This document shows positions 1 through 5,622 of a DNA stretch of 7,679 nt, piece after piece (position 1 is the stretch's first letter; each line of letters opens with the position of its first letter). Position numbers and translations under genes: made by a program. A model generated the notes under the pieces. It had not been told where the DNA came from. It saw nothing but the letters and a program-made list of their open reading frames with translations, and did not search any database. The DNA comes from an uncultured Eubacteriales bacterium (GTDB taxonomy: Bacteria > Bacillota > Clostridia > Oscillospirales > CAG-272), in contig URSW01000075.1 in assembly GCA_900550625.1 (NCBI GenBank), positions 1 to 7,679 of the forward strand, written 5' to 3'.

Positions 1-194
1 CCCGACGAGGAAAACACCGCCGCCGTCGAGAGCGCCCCGAATCCGACGTGGGAAAGTCCGTCTCCGATCATGGAATACCTTTTCAAAACGAGGCTTACGC
101 CGAGAAGCGCCGAGCAGAGCGAAACAAGAGCTCCGACAAGGAAAGCCCTCTGCATGAACGGATACGACAGCATTGCCGCAATATAACCTGTCAT
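1..194 (-). CDS. znuB: Zinc/manganese ABC transporter permease, ZnuB-type (ABC-3 family), N-terminal part only
   Basis: This is the first ~64 codons of an integral-membrane permease that continues beyond base 1. Members of the ABC-3 family form the membrane channel of ZnuABC/AdcABC/MntABC importers, which bring Zn2+ or Mn2+ into the cell with a binding protein and an ATPase. Residues ~16-37 are a hydrophobic first membrane segment. They are followed by KRYSMIGDGLSHVGFGALS (residues 39-56), the family's conserved (S/A)LxGDALSHxxxxG region. The ATG at 194 is chosen because AAGGAG (201-206) lies 6 bp upstream. The same frame stays open back to ~344, but no Shine-Dalgarno supports an earlier start. 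The gene has its own promoter and a Fur-family-like palindrome ~150 bp upstream, which points to metal-responsive repression. The ATPase and binding protein are not visible here. Zn rather than Mn is inferred from the neighbouring COG0523 GTPases; the sequence alone does not fix the metal. Confidence 0.85.
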   Translation of the reverse strand, partial: MTGYIAAMLSYPFMQRAFLVGALVSLCSALLGVSLVLKRYSMIGDGLSHVGFGALSTAAVFSSS

Positions 195-342
195 CGATGT
201 CTCCTTAAAGAAATATCCGCACGGCACGGAGATTTTCCCCGAACCGCACGGATACATTTTCACCGCATCTTCCGAAATAACGTCGGATGCGGAAAATTTC
301 AAACCGCGCACGGCATCGGTTCCGCCGCGCACGACTATCCGC
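195..342 (-). other. 5' leader of the znuB transcript
   Basis: About 165 nt separate the predicted transcription start (~361) from the znuB ATG. The leader could fold a hairpin just before the ribosome site. Its outer stem is TATCCG/CGGATA (bases 249-254 with 214-219) and its inner stem is CGGGG/CTCCG (237-241 with 227-231) around a 5-nt loop. The plus strand carries CCGCGCACG twice (304-312, 325-333) and CCGCACGG twice (217-224, 244-251). The znuB frame is open through the whole leader with plausible codons, so an N-terminal extension cannot be excluded. No known riboswitch class is recognised. Confidence 0.4.
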
Positions 343-367
343 AAATATGAGAGTTACTCTCATATTT
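343..367. promoter_or_regulatory. Fur-family (probably Zur) operator, perfect 12-1-12 palindrome
   Basis: The arms AAATATGAGAGT (343-354) and ACTCTCATATTT (356-367) are exact reverse complements around a single central T (355). The core TGAGAGT-T-ACTCTCA has the 7-1-7 layout of Fur, PerR and Zur boxes (compare TGATAAT-N-ATTATCA). It abuts the -10 element of the znuB promoter and covers the predicted start site, the classical position for repression. Zur is preferred over Fur or PerR because the controlled gene is a ZnuB-type permease next to COG0523 GTPases. The regulator itself is not in the window. Confidence 0.75.
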
Positions 368-395
368 ATTATACACGATAATCGGAATTTGTCAA
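368..395 (-). promoter_or_regulatory. Consensus sigma-A promoter for znuB
   Basis: On the minus strand the -35 TTGACA (395-390) and -10 TATAAT (373-368) both match the consensus at all positions, with a 16-bp spacer. The predicted start (~361) falls inside the adjacent palindrome. Such a strong promoter directly over an operator suggests high expression when the repressor leaves. It lies in the 50-bp gap after the stop codon of the upstream GTPase gene, and no terminator is seen between them. Confidence 0.85.
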
Positions 396-419
396 TGTTT
401 TTTCATTTTCTGCCGAAAA

Positions 420-1370
420 TCAGCTGAACGTAACGAACTCTTCTTCGGGAGCCTTGGCAAGGCTGAAGTCGGTAACGTAAAGCACGGGACCCTCTCCCTT
501 GTATGCTTTGTTGTGCTCGATCTTTATCTGAGCCGTTACGGTCGCCCACATTCCCGTGGTAAGCGCTCCCGCCTTCTTCCAAACGCAGAGCAGTCCCGCA
601 AACTGCACATCCTCGGCGCAGCAGGTCATGACATGGCGTCCCGCAAGGAACGTTCCCTTCGGCAGCGATTTATCGACTCCGATGAACGCCTTGAATTTTA
701 CCGTCTTTCCGTCGTACTTCGGAAGATCATCCAAAAGGTCGGAAAACCAAAGCGCATAATCACTGTCCCCGATCTCGATAACGGGAGCATCTATGTCAAA
801 AGGAAGCGGATCGACTATATCGTCGGGCTCGACCCTGTCTTCGCCGTAATCGTACAGTATGTCGGTTATGCGTCCGACACTGCGCACAATCTTGTGAAGC
901 TCCGCTTTGTCCGTGCCGTCAGTCATGCGGTTAAACATTACGGCGTCGCAGGTTTTGAGCTTATCAACGACAAGGCTTCTCATGTTCGCATTGTATGACG
1001 GATAAGTCTGAGAATCTGCAAACGTGATCTCCTGAACCGCCGCCCAATCATTGGGGAAGGCTCTGAAAAGATCGTCAATCTGCCACATTCCGTTGTACTC
1101 AATGATAACGCGCTTGGCACCGCATCTCTTGCGCGCGGCTTCAAGCCGATCCGGAGTAAGACGGTCGATACTTTCAACATCCATCCGCGTTACGCAGTCA
1201 TTTGCGAACGCCGAGAAGTCGTAATCCTCTTCCCCCTCTTCGCAGACAACAAGCAAGGTGGGAACTCCGTTATTGAAGCGCTCATCCTCAAGCGATCCCT
1301 GTATAAAGGTTGTTTTCCCGGAATCGAGGAATCCGGTAAAAATGAATACCGGGATATCAGTTCTCTCCAT
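420..1370 (-). CDS. COG0523/CobW-type GTPase fused to a YcgQ (TIGR03943/DUF1980)-like C-terminal domain
   Basis: A 316-residue P-loop GTPase of the G3E/COG0523 group, presumably a cytoplasmic metallochaperone or regulator. The Walker A motif is TGFLDSGKTT (residues 12-21). A VIIEYNGMW stretch (88-96) replaces the usual IEPSG-type segment, and FNR (146-148) sits where NKxD is expected. The CxCC metal motif of typical COG0523 proteins is absent; the matching region reads VVCEEGEEDYD (41-51). From ~205 the protein does not resemble the standard CobW C-terminal domain. It matches the C-terminal domain of YcgQ-type proteins instead: a DLPKYDGKTVKFKAF strand, the diagnostic RHVMTCCAED (245-254), a hydrophobic GLLCVW strand and a final EEFVTF. 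C250 and C251 are candidate metal ligands. The ATG follows the stop of the upstream GTPase after 3 bp, with GGGGTG as ribosome site, so translation is probably coupled. The G domain is secure, the C-terminal assignment is by remembered motif, and the substrate is unknown. Confidence 0.85.
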   Translation of the reverse strand: MERTDIPVFIFTGFLDSGKTTFIQGSLEDERFNNGVPTLLVVCEEGEEDYDFSAFANDCVTRMDVESIDRLTPDRLEAARKRCGAKRVIIEYNGMWQIDDLFRAFPNDWAAVQEITFADSQTYPSYNANMRSLVVDKLKTCDAVMFNRMTDGTDKAELHKIVRSVGRITDILYDYGEDRVEPDDIVDPLPFDIDAPVIEIGDSDYALWFSDLLDDLPKYDGKTVKFKAFIGVDKSLPKGTFLAGRHVMTCCAEDVQFAGLLCVWKKAGALTTGMWATVTAQIKIEHNKAYKGEGPVLYVTDFSLAKAPEEEFVTFS

Positions 1371-1373
1371 ATG

Positions 1374-2522
1374 TTACACCCCGAAAGCCTGAGCAAGCTT
1401 TTCCTCGTTGAGCGAGGAGCCGATCACGCACAGCTTGCCCGTAACATCGGCAGCACCCGTGCGTACATCCGCCTCGCCGGGAACATAGTCAAAGTATATC
1501 CACTCGCCGTCCGTACCCTCTACGATACCCTTCGCACGAAGGATCGCTCCGAAATCATTCGTTTCGGTAAAACCGTCGAGGATCGCCTTTATCTCATCGG
1601 AAGAATACTTCTTCGCGGTATTCACGCCCCAGCTTGTGAACACCTCGTCCGCATGATGATGGTGGTGATGACCGTGGCCGTGCCCACAGCAGCAGTCGTG
1701 GTCGTGATGATGTTCATGCTCATCGTGATCATAATCGTCGTCATGGTCATGCTCGTGATGGCAGTGATCATGATCGTGGTCATGATGTTCATGCTCGTCG
1801 TGATCGTGGTCTTCATCATGGTCGTGGCCGCAGCAGTGATCGTGATCATGATGATGCTCGTCCTCGCCGTGATGATGTCCGCACTCGGGGCATATTTCCT
1901 CCTCCGAAAGGAGCTCCTCCGCAAAATGATCGCCGTTCTCCATGGCCTCGAGGATTTTCTTTCCGTCGAGCTTGTCCCACGGAGTCGTAACAACGATAGC
2001 CTTTCCGTTATGCTCACGGATAAGCGAAAGCGCAGTGTCGAGCTTTTCGGGAGCGATCGTGGAAGTTCTGCTGAGAATTATCGCTCCGGCGTTCTCGATC
2101 TGGTTGTCGTAGAATTCACCGAAGTTTTTCATATAGATGCGGCACTTGGTCGCATCTGCCACGACAGTCCGTGAATTGATGCGGACGCTGTCGGACTCAA
2201 GCGGCAGAACCGCACGGACTACGTCGCTGAGCTTTCCGACTCCCGAAGGCTCGATCACGATTCTGTCCGGACCGTACTCCTTGAGAACTTTTTTAAGAGC
2301 TTCGCTGAAATCTCCCACAAGGCTGCAGCAGATGCAGCCGGAGTTCATCTCCGTAACCTCAATCCCGGCATCCTTCATAAATCCGCCGTCGATACCGATC
2401 TCACCGAATTCGTTTTCGATGAGCACTACCTTTTCGCCGGCATATGCCTCGCCGACAAGCTTCTTGATAAGTGTCGTCTTTCCTGCTCCGAGAAATCCGG
2501 AGATAATATCGATTTTTGTCAT
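1374..2522 (-). CDS. COG0523/CobW-type GTPase with CxCC motif and long His-rich metal-binding insert
   Basis: A 382-residue G3E-family GTPase, probably a cytoplasmic zinc (or other transition metal) chaperone like YciC/YjiA/ZNG1 proteins. Visible in order: Walker A GFLGAGKTT (9-17), ENEFGE (36-41), the CxCC motif SGCICCS (61-67), and VIEPSGVG (89-96). SRTS (151-154) stands where NKxD normally gives guanine specificity. CPEC (211-214) opens a His/Asp/Cys-rich insert to ~290, followed by a CobW_C-like domain (~294-380) with FGAILRAKGIV (324-334) and VIGSS. The insert has 36 His and 8 Cys in 80 residues, enough to bind several metal ions. The start is set by AGAAGG (2531-2536), 8 bp before the ATG. 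The gene begins 17 bp after the GH36 gene and ends 3 bp before the second GTPase. Family knowledge links CxCC plus His-rich COG0523 proteins to zinc; nickel remains possible because His-rich tails also occur in HypB/UreG-like GTPases. Confidence 0.93.
   Translation of the reverse strand: MTKIDIISGFLGAGKTTLIKKLVGEAYAGEKVVLIENEFGEIGIDGGFMKDAGIEVTEMNSGCICCSLVGDFSEALKKVLKEYGPDRIVIEPSGVGKLSDVVRAVLPLESDSVRINSRTVVADATKCRIYMKNFGEFYDNQIENAGAIILSRTSTIAPEKLDTALSLIREHNGKAIVVTTPWDKLDGKKILEAMENGDHFAEELLSEEEICPECGHHHGEDEHHHDHDHCCGHDHDEDHDHDEHEHHDHDHDHCHHEHDHDDDYDHDEHEHHHDHDCCCGHGHGHHHHHHADEVFTSWGVNTAKKYSSDEIKAILDGFTETNDFGAILRAKGIVEGTDGEWIYFDYVPGEADVRTGAADVTGKLCVIGSSLNEEKLAQAFGV
1653..1892 (-). repeat. Low-complexity His/Asp/Cys-coding tract with an internal 75-bp duplication
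   Basis: This segment encodes residues 211-290 of the His-rich GTPase. Bases 1707-1730 and 1782-1805 match at 23 of 24 positions exactly 75 bp apart. They encode DHDEHEHH twice (residues 240-247 and 265-272), which indicates growth of the tract by in-frame duplication of a 25-codon unit. It is a coding repeat and not a mobile or CRISPR element. Confidence 0.8.
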
Positions 2523-2539
2523 TTAATACGCCTTCTTTT

Positions 2540-4301
2540 TTATTTTGTAATAGTGACACGTCCCGCAACCGGTACTGCAAACCGGTTAAGCGTTCCGTTA
2601 TCGGTAATTTTGACTGTGCTGTCCGAAAGGACATCTCCGGTACAGCTTTCGACCTTTGCGCGGTATTCGCCCGCGGGGAAATCCACGGTGATGCCATCGC
2701 ATCCCGAACCGTTCACGAAAACCGTCTCGCCGTGATCGGATTCGGGATATTTCATTATGATATTATTCGCAAAAGAAACCGCAATATAACAGCCGTCGTC
2801 CTCGGCGGATGCCTGAGAATAGAGAAGCTCCGGATTTTCAGCGCGGAATTTGCCGAACAGAAGCGTCGAACGGTGAGCCTTCCAAAATTCAAGCCAGCTT
2901 TTCATCATCACATTGTGAGACTCGGGAAGAAGGTACGGTCTTACCGAAATCTGCGGAACCGCGAACATCGTTGAAACGAGCTGAAGCGCAGCTGCCTCTG
3001 CGGTATCCGCAGGATTCCACGTCAGCATATCAGCATGTGCGGGTGAACTTCCGAGGGTAAGTCTGAGATCGATCGTGCGGACCTTATTCGCAAGAGTGTC
3101 GTTTGCGCAGTCCGCCGCGCGGAACATATTGCCGTACTTATGCATGAGCGGTCCTATGTATGCCTGTCTGAACTCTGCAGATATTCGGCTTCAGCGCGAT
3201 AAGACGGGATTTTATATCGGTCATGAGGCGGTCAACCGCATCAGGCACCGAAACGAAATCCTTTCCGGGTGCGGCGTCGGGATTCTCCGTGCCCGGCTGG
3301 CGGAAGCTGTCGATAAAGTCAAGCTTGAAGCCGTCGAGATCCCACTCCTTCACCGCGTTCTCATAAGTCGAAATGAGATATTCGCGCACATCCGAATAAC
3401 GCGGGTCAAAGATTGCGGTATCGCCGCCGTCGCTTAAATATTTGCCCTTGAATCTCTCATACGCGAGGCTGTCGTGTCCGACGAACGGAACGCTGTACCA
3501 AAGGAAATACTTCATTCCCATGTCATGGACGCGCTTCACATGCTCGCGCATATCGGGGATTTTCTTTTTGCAGACTTCCCAATCTCCGCAGAATCTGTAC
3601 GAACGTGCGCTGTCCTCCATCTGCCATCCGTCGTCAACGATGACGGATGAGAAGCCGAGCGGCTCGCACGATGCGAGAACCTTTTCGATCTCCTCTGCAT
3701 CCACCATCTGGTGGAAGCTGTACCATGTCGAATAAACGGGGCTTATGCACTCGTCGGGCACGCCCATGGGCGTGTACTCGGGCATCGACTCCCACCACTT
3801 TACCACATCGGAGATCGCGTCCTCATAGCGCACGTCGCGCATATCTATGCGGACATCGGCGCTGTAGCTGCGGAGAGAAGCAATATCCGCGTCGAAGAAT
3901 ACGATTTCGCAGAGATATCTTGAATCCTCCTCACGGAGCGCGGTTCTGTATTTTATGACATTTACCGCATCGGAGCAGGCAAAGGTCTGACGGCTTTTCC
4001 CCGACGAGGAAAACATAACCGAAAGAGGTGCCGACGCAGTTGCACTTGAGGCATCGTGTCCGCTCCAGACGCACGGTATCTGACGGTTCACGCCGGACGA
4101 GGGAGTCCATATGCCCTGCACATCGACGTGCGGAATCTCCCAATAAAGTGTTATCTTCGGTGGAACGATCTCCGACGCACTCTCGAAGGCGAGGTGCACC
4201 GTGTCGATACCGCCGTCGCTCACGATGTCAGCACGGATATCGTAAGCCCCGTCGGCTGCGCTGATTTTATAGTCATTCTGACCGTGTAAAAGCTTTTCCA
4301 T
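2540..4301 (-). pseudogene. GH36 alpha-galactosidase-type glycosidase, frameshifted into two halves (4301-3138 and 3145-2540)
   Basis: GH36 enzymes remove terminal alpha-galactose (or alpha-GalNAc) from oligosaccharides. The first half (387 codons, ATG at 4301) has an N-terminal beta-rich domain, then the (beta/alpha)8 catalytic start with VDDGWQMED (222-230). Next come KYFLWYSVPFVG and DGFKLDFID (323-331), whose D328 is the expected nucleophile. It then leaves the family pattern after KPNI (374) and ends at a stop near 3138. The other half resumes in the +1 frame with EFRQAYIGPL, MFRAADCAND, DLRLTLGS, DMLTWNP and VPQISVRPYL, all GH36-like and probably including the acid/base Asp, plus a small C-terminal beta domain. 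Restored length is ~586 residues, shorter than the ~700 of many GH36 enzymes. No signal peptide is seen, so it would be cytoplasmic. It sits 7 bp downstream of the DUF386 gene and 17 bp upstream of the first GTPase. Real decay and a sequencing error are both possible. Confidence 0.85.
3173..3182 (-). other. Frameshift junction in the GH36 gene
   Basis: Read on the minus strand, ATC (3182-3180) is the last codon in the first frame and GAG (3175-3173) the first in the second. Four bases, 3179-3176, lie between them where the family pattern (KPxI, two residues, EFRQ) predicts six. A 2-base loss explains this best; one extra base is the alternative. There is no homopolymer and no slippery heptamer here, so programmed shifting is unlikely. 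Confidence 0.75.
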
Positions 4302-4308
4302 CTCAAAT

Positions 4309-4764
4309 TTATCCTTTTCTTACTCTGATCTTGAAAATCAGTTTTTTCACATTGTCCGACTTCCATTTTACGCCGGGTCGGTGAACATCGTCCGGCTCAA
4401 ATATCGCAAAGGCTCCCGCCGTGAGGTAAAGCGACGCGAAAGATCCCGTTGTTCTTCCGCCTCCGGCGCAGTCTGCTTCGGTGCTGTACTCCGCCTGATC
4501 CGCGGTTTCGCCGAGCGGAATCCAATCTATCTCCTCGTCTCCCGACACTACATACTGCAGATCGGAATATTCCCTGTGCGCTTCGAATCCTCCCGCCTCT
4601 CCGGGCGCGTACGCCACTACGTTTACGAAAACATTTCCGTTTATTTCGTATCTTCCCGGCGCAAGCGTTTCCGGATCGTTCTCAAGCAGAAAAGCGCGCA
4701 CCGCGCCGAGCTCCGGCTCGTACGATTCATATTTTCCGAGATTCTCTATTCTGTCGGCAATCAC
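4309..4764 (-). CDS. YhcH/YjgK/YiaL family (DUF386) cupin-like sugar protein
   Basis: A 151-residue cytoplasmic protein of the COG2731 family, the normal length for it. Relatives include EbgC, the beta subunit of evolved beta-galactosidase, and YhcH/NanQ-like proteins from sialic-acid operons, which act on sugar anomers or related sugar-processing steps. Visible family signatures are FVNVVAYAPGE (46-56), FEAHREYSDLQYVVSGDEEI (60-79) and IFEPDDVHRPG (121-131). E61, H63 and H128 are likely metal ligands in the beta-barrel. Translation starts at a GTG (4764-4762), not an ATG, fixed by GGAGG (4773-4777) 8 bp upstream. The gene follows radC by 18 bp and precedes the GH36 gene by 7 bp, and the ribosome site for the latter overlaps its own stop. 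The context supports a role with a galactoside or host-glycan sugar; the exact substrate cannot be read from the sequence. Confidence 0.9.
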   Translation of the reverse strand: MIADRIENLGKYESYEPELGAVRAFLLENDPETLAPGRYEINGNVFVNVVAYAPGEAGGFEAHREYSDLQYVVSGDEEIDWIPLGETADQAEYSTEADCAGGGRTTGSFASLYLTAGAFAIFEPDDVHRPGVKWKSDNVKKLIFKIRVRKG

Positions 4765-4782
4765 TTATCTATCCTCCGTAAA

Positions 4783-5454
4783 TCAAAAATCAAACTCCGT
4801 ATAATCCATGCCCGACACGATATAATGCGCGCAAAGCTCTATTCCGTGTCCGCGCAGCCTTTCGGAAAGAGTACGGCTTATCACCCTGTCCTCGGCGGAC
4901 GGGATCATTCTTCCGTCGCTGTGGTTGTGGGCTATTATCATCTTCGGAAAGCCCGACGAAAGTGCAGATTCCTCCGCGGCGAGCGTCACGGACTGCGGCT
5001 TCAGCTCTATTCCCGAATTCACGGTAAATACTTTTTTTAGAAACATCTCGCTGTCAAGCGCAAGAAGGCATGAGGTCTGCCGCGGCTTTCCCGAAAACCA
5101 ATGAACAAGATATTCTCCGATTCTTTCCCTTTCGGTAAACGGTCGTTCGGAAAGCGCATCGAGCATACAGCGTCTGCCCGTTTCGCGGACAAGCGCGAGA
5201 TATTCGGCGCTCGATTTCCCAATCCCTTCCACTGTCTGCAATTCCTCCACGGAAGCCGAGAAAACTCCCGAAAGAGACCCGAATTTCGAAATAAGCCTGT
5301 GTGCTGCCGGATTCGTATCGCGTCTCGGGATCGCATAAAACAGGAGAAGCTCGAGAACATTATGGTCTTCAAATGAATCAAGCCCGTTTTCCTCATAGCG
5401 TTTTCTCAGGCGGCTGCGGTGATCTTTATGAAGCTGCTCTTTTTTCTCCTCCAT
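4783..5454 (-). CDS. radC: RadC family protein (JAB1/MPN-type putative metalloprotease, DNA-repair associated)
   Basis: A 223-residue RadC-type protein; despite the name, its biochemical role is unsettled. The N-terminal part has HxxRLRKRY, a DHNVLELLLFYAIPRRDTN segment and a helix-hairpin-helix-like VEGIGKSSAEYL. The C-terminal JAB domain has the JAMM pattern HNHSDGRMIPSAED, i.e. HxH, seven residues, S, two residues, D. The usual HNHPSG is changed to HNHSDG, and the canonical LDH near the end is CAH. An in-frame ATG lies further upstream at 5490. The start at 5454 is preferred because GGAGG lies 5 bp before it (5460-5464), nothing comparable precedes 5490, and the predicted promoter would start transcription after 5490. 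It is the first gene of the apparent operon running to 420. Nothing links its function to the genes behind it. Confidence 0.88.
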   Translation of the reverse strand: MEEKKEQLHKDHRSRLRKRYEENGLDSFEDHNVLELLLFYAIPRRDTNPAAHRLISKFGSLSGVFSASVEELQTVEGIGKSSAEYLALVRETGRRCMLDALSERPFTERERIGEYLVHWFSGKPRQTSCLLALDSEMFLKKVFTVNSGIELKPQSVTLAAEESALSSGFPKMIIAHNHSDGRMIPSAEDRVISRTLSERLRGHGIELCAHYIVSGMDYTEFDF

Positions 5455-5480
5455 ACGCTCCTCCGAAATGTCATTATAAT

Positions 5481-5509
5481 ATCGTAACATATTACGCCCG
5501 CCCTGTCAA
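5481..5509 (-). promoter_or_regulatory. Probable sigma-A promoter of the radC-DUF386-GH36-GTPase operon
   Basis: On the minus strand a perfect -35 TTGACA (5509-5504) is followed after 17 bp by TACGAT (5486-5481, 4/6 match). A perfect TATAAT (5478-5473) also lies here but is 25 bp from that -35 and has no other -35. Either choice starts transcription near 5465-5474, leaving a short leader before the ribosome site at 5464-5460. Confidence 0.5.
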
Positions 5510-5557
5510 TTTCATCGGCGAAAAAATTTTCAAATTCACATATTTTACATCTATCTG

Positions 5558-5586
5558 TTGATAAATCGAAAATAATATGATATCAT
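5558..5586 (+). promoter_or_regulatory. Sigma-A promoter of the alpha-L-fucosidase gene
   Basis: TTGATA (5558-5563) and TATCAT (5581-5586) each match the consensus at 5 of 6 positions with the ideal 17-bp spacer. The predicted start is ~5593, giving a ~30-nt leader that contains AAGAGG (5611-5616), 6 bp before the ATG. It diverges from the radC promoter within an AT-rich gap. Confidence 0.65.
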
Positions 5587-5591
5587 CATAT
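5575..5591. promoter_or_regulatory. Inverted repeat over the fucosidase -10, possible operator
   Basis: ATATGAT (5575-5581) and ATCATAT (5585-5591) are exact reverse complements separated by ATC. The element covers the -10 hexamer, where a bound repressor would block transcription. The sequence is AT-rich, so chance is possible, and no cognate regulator is visible. Confidence 0.35.
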
Positions 5592-5622
5592 CTACCGAAA
5601 TAAATAATAAAAGAGGTCTGAT

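Noticed and set aside
48..350. Plus-strand 100-codon open frame
   Set aside because: It runs antisense to the znuB start and leader, is rich in Arg/His without a family pattern, and would end inside the operator palindrome.
398..422. Terminator between the second GTPase gene and the znuB promoter
   Set aside because: The only stem (ATTTTC/GAAAAT) is short and AT-rich, and has no T-tract on the transcribed side.
1653..1892. Repetitive DNA as a CRISPR-like or minisatellite array
   Set aside because: The repeats are irregular, codon-phased and explained by the His-rich protein segment; there are no unique spacers.
1371..2174. Plus-strand frame encoding a Val/Met-rich, membrane-like protein
   Set aside because: It is the antisense reading of the His/Asp codons of the CxCC GTPase, which turns CAC/CAT/GAC codons into GTG/ATG/GTC. 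There is no ribosome site and it is fully inside a secure gene.
3138..3182. Programmed ribosomal frameshift in the GH36 gene
   Set aside because: No slippery sequence, no stimulatory structure, and GH36 enzymes are not known to use recoding.
5455..5490. Upstream ATG (5490) as the radC start
   Set aside because: It lacks a ribosome site and lies upstream of the predicted transcription start; GGAGG directly precedes the ATG at 5454.
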